Positions 14,093 through 25,032 of a stretch of 64,000 nucleotides of DNA are shown here, one piece after another. The notes beneath the pieces are model-generated. The model made no database searches and was not told the origin of the DNA. It saw only the letters and a list, made by a program, of their open reading frames with translations. This DNA is from Cubamyces lactineus (taxonomy: Eukaryota; Basidiomycota; Agaricomycetes; Polyporales; Polyporaceae). Location of the stretch: assembly GCA_022376465.1 (NCBI GenBank), contig JACDTU010000014.1, forward strand, positions 558,001 to 622,000, in the 5' to 3' direction. Both the position numbers and the translations under genes were made by a program. Each line of letters opens with the position of its first letter. The stretch's first letter is position 1.

Positions 14093-15007
14093 TCATGCGC
14101 GTGCGGCGTAGTGGAAGCCCCCGAACGAGTTCGACCGGGGTCGCGGCCCATGGTGGGTCATGGCACCAGAACGACGCCTGGCAGTCGAATGAGGCGTTGG
14201 TGCGGGTGCCTGCGTGGGGATTGGGGGTAAGGGGATTTGAGGGGGTCTCCGTCGGTATGCCTCTGCCGATGCGGGGTCCATCATCACAGGTACGGTGTAT
14301 GGAAAGCCACGCTCGTCGACTCCCGCATACTGATGTACAAGCACCAGTTCTTGTTGCATGAATCCGTGCACCGACGCGCTCGGAGAACGTGTGTGGTTCG
14401 TGGTGCGTTGTTCGTGGTGAGGGCGGTGAGCACCGGTGCGGTGATGGTCCCGGTCATGTCTGTGGACGTGTCGACCATAACTACGGGTATTGGTGTCGTG
14501 ATGGGCGCCCCCGTAGCCCCGAACCGGTGGTCTACCGTGGTCGTCGAGTGGGAGTCGGGGAAGTGGCTTAGTTGCGTAGTCCGATGGCCTGACTCCAGAC
14601 CGTGCTGCGTGCTGCGTGGAATGCTGGCCGGATGGACTGACAAACCCATGAGCCGTAGGGCTCCCAGCAGGCCGTTCAGAGTGTTTGCGACGATGACGTA
14701 TGGAACGGCGAGGTGTAGGGTTCAGGATGGCTATCGAAGCGGACCTCTGCACAGGCATCGGCATGGATGCATTCCGCTTATGGAACCACCAACGGCGCTG
14801 CACCGGGTCAATGCTCGGGATGTTCGCGAACCAGTGCGATGGTGGGGTGTAGTTGTAGTCCTGCAGGCACTCCGGCGAGCAGAAGCAGTCGATCTTGTGC
14901 TCCGGGTAGAAGGGCCTTCCGCAGCCAGGGTACTTGCAGTACAGCTTGATTCTCGGCCCCGGCTTCGACGCCTTGCCCTTCGAGAAGATGCGCTTCAGGG
15001 TGTCCAT
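14093..15007 (-). CDS. protein with N-terminal Cys cluster, unknown function
   Basis: Single exon, 304 aa. The first 60 residues hold five cysteines (24, 29, 41, 43, 47) in a CKYPGC...CFCSPEC arrangement that could bind zinc, followed by a Trp-rich segment (PVQRRWWFHKR). The remainder is rich in Ser, Pro, Arg and His, low in hydrophobic residues and probably disordered. A CATAAAAG element lies about 70 bp upstream. The Cys cluster resembles the small zinc-binding heads of basidiomycete-specific proteins, but I cannot name a family. Confidence 0.65.
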   Translation of the reverse strand: MDTLKRIFSKGKASKPGPRIKLYCKYPGCGRPFYPEHKIDCFCSPECLQDYNYTPPSHWFANIPSIDPVQRRWWFHKRNASMPMPVQRSASIAILNPTPRRSIRHRRKHSERPAGSPTAHGFVSPSGQHSTQHAARSGVRPSDYATKPLPRLPLDDHGRPPVRGYGGAHHDTNTRSYGRHVHRHDRDHHRTGAHRPHHEQRTTNHTRSPSASVHGFMQQELVLVHQYAGVDERGFPYTVPVMMDPASAEAYRRRPPQIPLPPIPTQAPAPTPHSTARRRSGAMTHHGPRPRSNSFGGFHYAARA

Positions 15008-16246
15008 CGCGCCAAGGTCGTGCGAGAAGGCGAAGAGAGGGCGAAAGAGGGCCAGGAGGAGGCATGACCATCGGCTTTTATGCGTAGCTCAGATTCGCCA
15101 CAGCATCCAAGCGAGCCTGAATGACAATGGAAGTGGTTGGCTCAAAGCGTACGATGGCCTCGGGACATAGGTGAGCCACCTGCTGTACAATCATTGAGTG
15201 TCCTATCAGGCCTGAATGATCAATGGTATTCATGCAGATCACCTCGTCTGCGGGGAATGGTCCCGATGAACTCACCCGCCTTCCTCTATAATATGCTGAC
15301 AGACAATACCGGCCGGCCCGTCGTCTACTTACGCAGCTAAAGGCTTTGTGTCCTTTCTGTTAGGGGCAGAGGAGAGGCCCTGCGAGAAGACATGTTCTGA
15401 TACCAGACTTAGCCTGATCTTGCGATACCTATCGCGGTGTATAGCAATGTTTGGGAACGAATGCTATGTTGTTGGGCGGAATGGATAGGGAGAGATAGCA
15501 TGTCGTTCTCCGAAGCGATGGTCATGGTACTGCAAGAACTTGAAGAAGTGGGACTGCTACCAGCGCTTCCAAGACAGTCGAGTAGTCGAGGCACTAAGCG
15601 CTTCAGACCCTTTCAGACCTACCCGATGTAGCCTGAGCGCTACTACCCTTGTGGCGTGCAGACAACTCTGAATCGCGTTGAATCGCTACTACTATCACGA
15701 AGCTCAAATACCCCCTGCAATGCAAGACTACCTCACAGTACGAAAGTCATCAAAGTCGTTAGATTCGTTGTCATAATGGTCGTCAGATACAGTGCTGCAT
15801 AAGATGTCATCACGTGTCATATGTTATACGGCAAAGCCAGTTAAGAGATGACACCACGCTAGTGCAGCCGCAGCTTCAAGACTCGGAGCACCAGACATGG
15901 AGACGTCAATGGTCAGACCGTCGTGACTACGTCATGATAGTACCGATGCAGTTGTGTCACTGCAGTGATTAAAGAGTGGGGGCGTAAGAGGGTGAGATCC
16001 AGAGTGGATGTGACGGTTAACCCATGATATGGCCAGAGGCCCTCAGGGCTGAACGGAATGACAGACAGTGTACTGCAGTTGCGGACCAGTGGAGGGAAAG
16101 ATCAAGTGCGAGAGGAGAAGGGGGTAAGATGATTGAGATAGATGAAGAAGCAGAATGACTGGAAGGCAAGGTGTGGTCGAATGTGGTACCAATGCTGGGC
16201 AAGGTTGCGGTGAACCGCATAAGCCGGGAGGCGGTGCTCTGAATGC
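15008..16246. other. intergenic region
   Basis: About 1.2 kb with a TATA-like element for the Cys-cluster gene near 15073-15080. A 64-codon plus-strand frame at 15437-15631 has no supporting motif. Nothing else is recognised. Confidence 0.4.
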
Positions 16247-17155
16247 CTAGTACTGCTTATACTGCGGGCGCGTATCCTCGGTGTGAGGAATCACCATCGA
16301 AGCCCTGCAAGGGCCTGCGGGATTCACAGGAGGCGTAGTGTAGCCCCATGAGCGTAGCACAGCCTCCCCGGACGCATTGGTCATTGCGACCAAGCCCTCG
16401 ATATTGCTGTCGTGGGCAAATAGATTAAAGGTGAGGACTCCAGGGTATGCTGGGTGAGCGATCCGGGCGACGTGGGTGGGCCGGGGCCAGCCGTTCGGGA
16501 GGTGAGTTCCTCTGCCAGGAATGGGCACGATCTCCCAACAAGCCAGGGGCCACGCATCATGCCCCCACGGCTTCTGGCCTGGCAACGGTTTGGGCCTGTA
16601 TATGGGGCTGAGAGGCGGCGCGGTAGGGCGGGGAGCGGCGGCGGGCTCAGCACACATCTGCGGGCAGGTTCTCTCATCACTCCAAAAGCAGATCTGGGGA
16701 CAACAGTGCTTGTGGCGACGAGCGTGGACTGCGGCAGGCGACTGATCACCTTGCGGATCCGATTCGCACCCAGGGACGACGGGCGGAAGTATTGGCTTCG
16801 ACATGTCCTGGCCCGGCATACCGTAGATAGGTGCATAGATGCGCGGGTATACGCCCGAATCCACGCCAGGTAGGAATGGCCATGGAAAGTCATCAATGAA
16901 CACCAGTCGAGGGAAAGTAGTATGACCGACAGCCGGATAGTGAGAGTGGGGGCGAGGGCTGAAACCTGAGATGCTTAGGTCGAGCGAGCTCAGCCCATCA
17001 CTGCTTGTACCGGACCTAGACCATGCGGTATCTCCCATCGTTGGCAGGAAGTCATGGTGATAGGTTGGATGGTCGCGGTAAGACCGGGGGGAGTGGTAGG
17101 GAATACTGGGCGTGCGTTGCGAAGATCCGTTGGAGCGAGGAGAGTAGTAAGACAT
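16247..17155 (-). CDS. Pro/Ser-rich protein, unknown function
   Basis: Single exon, 302 aa from ATG 17155. The frame is open further upstream, but no in-frame ATG exists there and the sequence contains CTATATAAG around 17259-17266, a TATA box about 105 bp before the chosen start. The N-terminus is rich in Ser, Arg, Tyr and Pro. A compact C-terminal part has conserved-looking aromatic and Cys residues (CCPQICFWSDERTCPQMC, DAWPLACWEIVP, ILTFNLFAHDS-like). It looks like a basidiomycete orphan. I do not recognise a domain. Confidence 0.6.
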   Translation of the reverse strand: MSYYSPRSNGSSQRTPSIPYHSPRSYRDHPTYHHDFLPTMGDTAWSRSGTSSDGLSSLDLSISGFSPRPHSHYPAVGHTTFPRLVFIDDFPWPFLPGVDSGVYPRIYAPIYGMPGQDMSKPILPPVVPGCESDPQGDQSPAAVHARRHKHCCPQICFWSDERTCPQMCAEPAAAPRPTAPPLSPIYRPKPLPGQKPWGHDAWPLACWEIVPIPGRGTHLPNGWPRPTHVARIAHPAYPGVLTFNLFAHDSNIEGLVAMTNASGEAVLRSWGYTTPPVNPAGPCRASMVIPHTEDTRPQYKQY

Positions 17156-17915
17156 TTGAGGCGAACGTTGCGAAAGTCTCTGTGAGAACGAAGAGAAGGG
17201 CGAATGTGAATCGTAGAATGATTGGTCGCGCCGATATCCCCTGCGTGCCGGATGACTCTTATATAGCACATCATTCTATGCCCTCGGAAACACATGTTGT
17301 TGTCAGTGTGAGAAGCGGTAGAAATGCTGAGTACATCAAAGGAGACAATTACTGTCACGGTATCCAGCGTGGATAGTAACATAGCACATCAAGGTGTTCC
17401 ATCGCAACAGTCAAGTGCCTGCAGGTAGATTCGCCAGCTTCGCAACGCCCTGAAGAATGGGGTCACACCTCTATTCGCGCGACTGCCCTTCGGGCACAAA
17501 AGCACAATTGTATGCACCAAGCCAGAGATCGGGCACCGGGCTCGGATCTGTGCAATACAATGGGCGTCGCGTCGGCAGTACAGCGACACTGTTAGTGGTA
17601 AAACTACAAAAGTGATAGATCCTCCTGAGACGCTGAGAAAACAATAAGGACGTGCACACAATTGAAGTTCTGACGTACTATTTTCCCTCAGCATGTTGTA
17701 TGCCATGAAGTCGGACTACATCGTCGATGCGGTTTAGGACTCGGAGTGTTGACTCGATAGGCGCCGCTTTTTAAGCCGCTCAAGCTTGTGCACCGCCTTT
17801 ATAACGGAATTACATCGCCGATTATGTCGCCAACTGGCTTGTTTGTGGTCGCGTATGTACCACCACGACCATCAGACAACGGCGACCAATCCGGAACGCC
17901 ATCGCAGAGAGACAA
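17156..17915. promoter_or_regulatory. divergent upstream region
   Basis: Separates the minus-strand orphan gene from the plus-strand alkyltransferase-like gene. It contains the TATA box near 17259-17266. Short frames on the minus strand around 17389-17706 have no support. Confidence 0.45.
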
Positions 17916-18530
17916 ATGGATGGTGATGAGTTTCATGCTGCCGTATGCCGCCACTACCTACCGTTGCTAGTAACATTGTACAGGAAAGCTGAACAGATTG
18001 ACATATGCAGGTGTACGCTGTCGTCCGACAGATCCCACCTCAACGTGTCACGTCCTACGGTCAGTATGTTGATTAGGCGACACATCCATCTAGGTGACTG
18101 AACACGAGCATAATCACTCAGGACACGTCGCCAAGCTCATCGGTATGCCGAACCATTCTCGGCACGTTGGGCAAGGTCTTGCATCCCAAGTTGCTCATAC
18201 ACAGCGTATCTTATAGCTCACCCGAAGTATTCAGCGTTGAAGTTCCTCTCTCCTGATGTCCAACCGCCCATTCCATGGTACCGCGTCCTATCCTCGTCAG
18301 GGGCCATCTCGTCGCGGGGGCCGGGTACAGATGGCGCGGCGAGACAACGAGATGCTTTGATTGCTGAGGGCGTGGAGGTGGAGACGACGCGGTCCGGCGA
18401 ATTGAAGGTCAACCTTCGAGAGTATGGATGGTTCCCTGCAGTCGGTACGATTGCGTTCCAGCCCGAAGCTCCTGAGGAAGCTCCCGCAGTTGCAGAAGCA
18501 GCGGATGCGACGGAAGCTGCAGAAGATTAA
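17916..18530 (+). CDS. alkyltransferase-like protein (ATL, MGMT-related)
   Basis: Four exons: 17916-17942, 18011-18059, 18122-18175 and 18217-18530, giving 147 aa. The protein matches the DNA-binding domain of O6-methylguanine methyltransferases (IPPQRVTSYGHVAKLIG, NHSRHVGQA, a PxPWYRVLSSSG loop). The position of the reactive Cys in PCHR is Trp64 (PWYR). That substitution defines ATL proteins such as S. pombe Atl1, which cannot transfer alkyl groups but bind O6-alkylguanine, flip it and recruit nucleotide excision repair. The 25-residue Ala/Glu tail is low complexity. Here His of the usual WHR is Tyr. Role by homology: nuclear recognition of alkylated DNA. Confidence 0.9.
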
Positions 18531-18732
18531 CACCATTTACTCGGACGAATCTACAGCCTGAGGCGGATGTAATATCGATGCACGCTAAATCCCAAGAACC
18601 TATCACGGCTCAAAGGACTCGATACTCAATCGCGAAGGTCAGCGAAACGCTGCATATTATAATCCACCATTCCAACTAAAATACTGTACAACCCGTAGCC
18701 AAGATAGATCTATAGTGTCCGCCCACAGCAGC

Positions 18733-21145
18733 TCAGAAGTACTTATCCCAGAACCCCTTCGTGCCGTTCGTCGGCGCAGCGTGCTCCTCGATACCGAGCA
18801 GCTTCATCATGAGGTTGTAGATCTGCACGTTCTCGAACGTCTCCATCACGTACGCGTCGTCTACGATCGAGTGCCAGCCCGTGCTCGAGCTCGCCCGCGA
18901 AACGTCGCGCCCGAGGAGGCGGGATGGAAGCGCGGCGAGTCGTCGTGCTGGGGACTTGGCACGGTCTGCTTCGATCGCCTTCACGACGGCGGGGAATGGC
19001 CCGTGCGCGACGAACATCGCATGCATGGACGTGTAAGCATTATCATATCCGTGGTTCTGAGTAAGCGTAAAGTCAGTGACAACTCAGAGCGAGAGAGCAG
19101 CCAAAATGCTGAGACGCACTCCTTTCGACATTCCGGAGCCGTTCTCGATGCGGTTTGTCAGAGCGTAGCCCATGCGAGGGACGACGTAGATAGGAGCGAT
19201 GCGCTCGTTGTTGGCAAAGTGCCAGCGTTCTGGCATGGTCTCGTGCGTGTAGACGTCGAACTTGCCACCACTAAGCGCGGACGCGTTCAGGAGCACCTTG
19301 AGGTACTGCACTTCGTCATCCTTGGACGTGAAACGCAAGCCCATCGCCGGCCAACCTGTAGCCGATCGGGTACGTTCGGTCTGAATATCCATACTGCTGA
19401 TCATTGAGAATCACACATACCGTCCTCATGCTCAATGTGGTTGAAGCCTTCGCCGAGGATATCATCGACATATATGAGTTCAGGGTGGCTCATGTCCGTC
19501 ATACCATGGTCACTGACGAAGACGATGTCAAAAATGTCAGTTAGGTTGCGGGCCTCGATGGCGTCGTGCAGGTCCTTGGCAAAGACGTCAACTTGTTTCA
19601 AGACTTTCTACTCGGCAACGGTTGAAAATGTGAGCGCATATTTCCGTATGAATGAAGCGACTTACGTTGACGAGGGAGGAGTTAGGTCCCGCCTTGTGTC
19701 CTGCCTGATCAAGGGATGGTTCGTACGCTATGATGGCCTCAATATGATGTACACGCAACCAGTACAGTGAACTCACCCATGATGAACTGTGGGCGCTGCT
19801 CCAACGGAAGATCGATCCACGTCAGAATTTGGTCTAGCTTCTCCTTGAGAGGGACCTTATCCTGTGGTACCCACGTCAATACACTCATATGGGGATCTAC
19901 ACCTATGCACTTACCCTCCAGGGCACGAAATACGTCGGAGATGCCCCAGTACGCGTCTTTGGAGGACCAGGCCTTGGGAAATTCTAAACATAAGATCACA
20001 GTACATGACATCTTGACGAGACGTACCACATGAGGTTCGCAGTGATTATACCTGCTCGCTCCGCAGTCTCCCACATCTACCAGAGATGACACGGGTTAGC
20101 ACCTCTGCTGGCCTAACCAAGCCAAAAGCAAGCAGAAGGACTGACAGGTTCGCCGTACCACCATGATGAGTTCCACGAGGCGTCCGCTCTGTTGTAGTGG
20201 AATTCGAGGCCAGTCGCCGGGTCCCAGAAGTTCTGTATTATGATGTTAGACTTTGCGTACGTCTGAGTCAGGATGAAGATAGCTTACGTTGGCTACAATC
20301 CCATGAGACTCCGCATAGAGCCCGGTCCTGCCAACGACATGCGTTCAGCACACACATTCAAGGTGACGGTCAACGCGTACTCACATTAGTGCCCAGTGAT
20401 TTCTTCGTCGATATTCCTTTCAGTAAACGAGAAACCGACAAGCCACATGCATATTCAAAGACTTACGGGAAGGTCAACGTCTGTCCAACATCAGTATATG
20501 TCAAACATACTCTCATTCAGAGTCTCGAGACAAGACATACCGGGAAGACAGGCTTCATGGACTTGGCACGCAGCCCGTCCTTGCTTATCGCCAACAAATA
20601 TGGGGTCAACCCGCGGTCCAGATAATCCGCCCTACCCAAGCACAAATCATCTCAGCACTCCCATCCTCATAGCCGCATACCAGAATCATAATCCTCGAAT
20701 CGACCAACACGCACCGCAAGCCATCAATCGACACAATGAGCGCGCTCTTCTTGAACTCATGCGTCCCATTGCTCAGGAGACCCGCCGTCCGCAACTTCCG
20801 CCCCTCCGCGCACCCTTCCCCGCTCCCGCTCCATCCCCAGCGAAGCAGCCGGTGCACAGGGATGGCGACGCTGATAAGCAAGAGCGAGAACAGGAGCACG
20901 ATCCAGGTGAGCCGCCGCCGCCGGGCACGCTTCGCGGTGCCCGAGCCCGAGACGGCGTCGCTCTCCTCGTCGAACGCACGGTCGTCTTCCTCGCCGTCGA
21001 GTGGGCTAACGTAGTGACGGTCCTCGGGCGAGATGAGCGCTTTGCGCTCCTCGTCGGTGGGCTGCGCGAGCGAATGGCGGGGCGAGGTCAGGCCGTCGTC
21101 CTGCTCGAGCTTGGAGTATTTGGCCTTCATACCACCTCCGAGCAT
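18733..21145 (-). CDS. type II membrane nucleotide pyrophosphatase/phosphodiesterase (ENPP-like)
   Basis: Thirteen exons: 21145-20715, 20631-20541, 20480-20467, 20402-20385, 20327-20288, 20232-20146, 20076-20027, 19972-19915, 19861-19777, 19727-19666, 19607-19421, 19355-19120 and 19056-18733, giving 560 aa. A basic patch (KRARRRR) and a helix at about 80-97 make it a type II membrane protein. The catalytic domain shows the metal ligand in SIDGLR (Asp141), the nucleophile in LTFPNHW (Thr177), the LDQAGHKAGP segment, SDHGM (345-348) and the C-terminal NHGYDN. It hydrolyses nucleotide phosphodiester or pyrophosphate bonds on the lumenal/outer side, like yeast Npp1/Npp2. The TFPNHWALM segment is encoded by exons of only 14 and 18 nt. 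It converges on the ATL gene. Confidence 0.93.
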
Positions 21146-22201
21146 CCTCTATGTAGAGCTTGCGAAGTCAACGGGCCAGCCAGTGGGGTTGGGAAACAAG
21201 CGGGGGGATACGATAAGGTCCGGGTGCTAGAGGTTATGTAGTGTACCGCTTCAGTCGCCGTCGGTTAACATGCCATTCCCTCCGCCACAGCGTCTGAGAG
21301 TCATTGAGATACGGTTATGTAAACGATAGACGCTGCGCGATCACATGTGCGCGCTCGTAGTCGCGACGAGACGCGTAGTTGCCACTCTCGAGCTCCTGCG
21401 TTTGCGAGCATGCTGCAGCGAGAGCAACTGCGTGTTTACTCTGTTATACACGATCCAACCCAAAAGACATCCACTATCAACAGAGGGAGAAGAGAGACGA
21501 GGGTAAATTGCCTAGAGCTTATAGCCAAGCGGGCGGTATGAATGTGAACGACGCCAATGAAAACAACGCACGCGGTTAACTGAAATAGCAGGCCTGTCCA
21601 CAGGCTAGACGAAGTAAGGACGGCATGTCAGCCAATCTGACTGCACAACCGTACGGAAAGACGGAGAATAGAACGGGCTGCGACGAGCGGGATGAGTGTG
21701 AAAGTGCGGCGACGAGCGAGACGAGACGAGACGGGACGACGGGGCGAAGCCAAGGATAGCACGACGGGCGTGAGCGTGAGCGCGGACGTTCCACAGCCGG
21801 CTCACCAGTACCGTATACGCACTGGGCGCGGCGGCTCAGAGAGCAATCGATGACAAAAAGGGAGGGTAAAGAAGCGGTTGCTGGGCGAGCAGCGCGTATG
21901 ATACAGGGTCGGCGGGGCGGGTTTAGTCGAGCAGAGCGACACGGTCGAGCTACAACAGCTGGCGTATGAAAGGGGAGGGGAGGGGTAAGGGAGGAAGGAC
22001 TAAGGTAACTTGAACTAGCTACGGGGGGAGTAGATAGAGATAGGGCGGCAGGCAGGCAGTAACACAACTTCTCGAAGTCCGAGCCTCTTCTTCACGGAAG
22101 TGACGGTGGGGCATCCATGCGCACAGAACGCGGCCATGGGTCAGAGCGAGCGAATATAACCAAGCGATGGCGGTGGCGAAGACGGGAGACGCGCCTCGAG
22201 C
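21146..22201. other. intergenic region
   Basis: About 1 kb. It holds the promoter of the ENPP-like gene and the 3' flank of the aspartic protease, with C/T-rich blocks on the minus strand. The 163-codon minus frame at 21576-22067 is low complexity and unsupported. Confidence 0.4.
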
Positions 22202-24338
22202 CTACACGCGCGTGCGGCTTGACGCGAATGAGGGGCGGTAGTCCGACGACCGGTAGTCGCCATACCCCTTGCTCTCGCGCATCTCCATGTTGTCCGGCAT
22301 CGCGCCGTCTTCGAGGCGCGAGAACGAGATCGCCTGAGCGCCTGGCGAACGCGGGGGCGCGTTGGTGTCGGGAAGGCGCACGTTCGCCGCCTTGGCTTCA
22401 CGCCGCTTGCGCCTACGCACGCAGCATCGCCACGTGATAAGGCCAGCGACGATGAGGACGAAGGCAAGGCAGCCGACGAAGATGTAAGGCCAGCGACTGA
22501 GGATCATCTCCTCATATCTATTTCAATCCGAGCGCTGTGAGCAATGGTCCGAGCAATTGCATGCCAACGCTACTCACGCTTTCTTCTTCTCTGCCTCGGA
22601 AATAGGAGAATGCTGCATCTGGTCCGCAGGAAGCAGGGAGTGAGCGGCGTCCCCGGTAGTGTCGACGCCGTTGAGGCGGACCTGCACAAAGTCCTTGTGC
22701 GCCGTGTTCACGTCCGTGATCGGCAGGAGCTGCACGTAGGGGTCTCCACGGTCAGACGCGGTGTTCTCCATGAAGTTGCCATAGTCAAGGAGGGTGTAAG
22801 TGTTACGCACTATACCCGCCACCCGTTAGCACACCGCACAAATAGCGCATTCAGTTGGATACGCACAGAAAGCCATGCCAAGGATGATATCGTACTCTCC
22901 GAGCAGACTGAACGCCGAAGTAATCGGCTGGAATGTGCCGACACACACGGGGTTACCGAGCGAGTCGACCATGTTGAAGTCGCTACTGGATACATCGAGC
23001 GGGTGTATCGGATACTCGACGCCTCCAAACTTGAACGTGAGTGGAATCAGCTGGTCGCACGGCACAGTCCACACCTCCGAGGCCGTGTTGTACTCTGCGC
23101 CTCGCACGCGGCCATAAATAGCGTCGGCCATCGCACGAGGCACCTGCGGCAGCGTGAACCCGGAGTCGAAGACGACAACCAATTGGCCGTCAGGCGCGCT
23201 AGGCACGATAGAGTCGACCTGAATGGGCTGCCCATCAGGGCCTAAGACGCCGTTCACGTCCGTCAGGACCTGCCAGTGCTGGTCCTCATCCGTGAGACGG
23301 TGGACCTTGGTTACAGGCAATTTCGGCATGTTCGTGATGTTGCTGTACTGTGGGAGGACCTCCGAGACGGTCAACTGGCCGGTCGCCGTGCTGTCGGGGT
23401 CGCCCTCGCGGTTCAGGAGGATGGTGAGGTAGTTTGCAGAGGTTGTGTTTTGGGAGAAGATGCGGTCCAGCACGCTGTCGCCACTCGCCGAATCGACCTT
23501 GTCGCGGATGACGGACCCAGTGTTGGGCCCAAGCCCAATAAGCCCCTCATACCCTTGTGACTTGATATCTACGGAGAAGGAGGAGGTATCCTGTACCAGC
23601 ACTGTAACAGGAAGGTGAGTATAAATAATTCCAGTCACCAGTTATTGAGCGGCACATCTGGAATATATATGACAGCGCCCGGGCAAAGATGGCCGTACTA
23701 ATGCCATCGAAGCCCGATGTTGCCAGCGGCAGCATTCGCCTTAAGAGGGATTTCTTAGATGAAGTTGACAAGAGGCTGTAGAGGCTGTCGGTGTGCCGTG
23801 GAAATGCGAAGAGTGCCAAGACAAAGCAGAGTTGCGATGTAAGACAAGGAACTTACAGAAGGCTTGGTCTTGTACGGTATAGTTCGCAAACTCCAGTGTT
23901 GCGGTATATACGTCGCCTGTGACGGTCAGGATCTCACAACTAGTGATGCGTGCAAAGGGAGGTCTCACCTGCAGCCCTCCCGACGGCATAACTCAATGAA
24001 ACGGACTTGCCCACATCTTTCGCGTTTGGTACGCTGCCGGTGACCCAGAGATCGGAACTAGCGTAGGTTTAATACACGTACTATACGGCGAGCGATGGAT
24101 GGACAATGATGTACCTCCCGGTGTCCAGCAGAACAGGAATCTCACGCCCGCCGAGGGTGATGTTGGCGATGTACTCCGAGTTGTGGGTGTTCGCCACAGG
24201 AACAGTGTTTCGACCATTTGCACGAGCAGCAAGGACGGCGGCGGCGCGTTGGCGGACGTTCACATGGAAGTTTAGGGCGTGGACATGAGAGCCGAGGAGG
24301 GAGAGGACGAGGGAAAGGACAGGAAGGAACGACCGCAT
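22202..24338 (-). CDS. membrane-anchored aspartic protease (A1 family), paralogue A
   Basis: Six exons: 24338-24115, 24057-23969, 23916-23857, 23601-22867, 22809-22578 and 22517-22202, giving 551 aa. Signal peptide of about 21 residues. First active site [10 protein letters not shown], split by intron 1; second VVFDSGFTLPQVP. The pepsin-like body includes GLIGLGPNTGS and HWQVLTDVNG. After the catalytic domain comes a transmembrane helix (about IFVGCLAFVLIVAGLITW) and a basic cytosolic tail (RRRKRREAK). It is therefore a type I plasma-membrane or endomembrane protease, unlike the soluble enzyme at 3.4-5.0 kb. It is head-to-head with a paralogue sharing the positions and phases of introns 1-3. 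Confidence 0.92.
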
Positions 24339-25032
24339 TCGGTCCAGAGATGTGAAAAGAGTGGAATGCCCGGAGGAATGGGCGACGACGGAGGTCGGGG
24401 GTTGGGAGAGAGGTGCAGATGCACGCGAGCTGAGGCTAGGACGAGGCGGAGGAGGAGGAGTATGAGGGGATCCCGCGGACAAAAAAAATCGAGCAGTCAA
24501 AAACTAGTACTAGGTTGAGCACTGGGGCTCCCGTGACTCGAACTCATACTCAGCGCTCACTCGCCCTCAGCACTCGCACTCAGGAGGAGCCTGGTCTGGT
24601 GGTCGTGGTCAGGATTCAGTCAGAGGCAGAGGCAGACGTCGTCCAACTCTCGCGCTCTCGCTTCCGACTCCCGCGGCGGTGCAACGCCTCCGTTCCCCCC
24701 TTCATCATCCTTTCCATGCACATCCGTCTATTGCCATCCTGCTCTCGTCGCTCTCTGCCAGTCTTCAGTCAACAATTCAACGCCCACGAGCGCGCAGAAC
24801 GATAGGAACTACGCTATGTTTCGTTCACAAAACAAGCCTTCTCGATCTGACGCGGACGCCCGCGGGCCACGGCTGTCTCGGTCTCAACCGCACAGGTCTG
24901 GCTGTTGCAGTCGCAGTAGGCGCGGTCTTTCCCCACTGCCACACCTCCCACCCTGCTGCGCCAAGCCACATCTGCACCTCAAGTCTGCTGCTTTCCAACT
25001 AACCATCCCAGTCCCTCCTTTCCACCACGAGG
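24339..25032. promoter_or_regulatory. shared promoter of two aspartic protease paralogues
   Basis: 694 bp between two divergent ATGs. It includes an A-tract at about 24481-24488 and C/T-rich leaders on both sides. No gene fits in it. It is a plausible bidirectional promoter. Confidence 0.5.
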
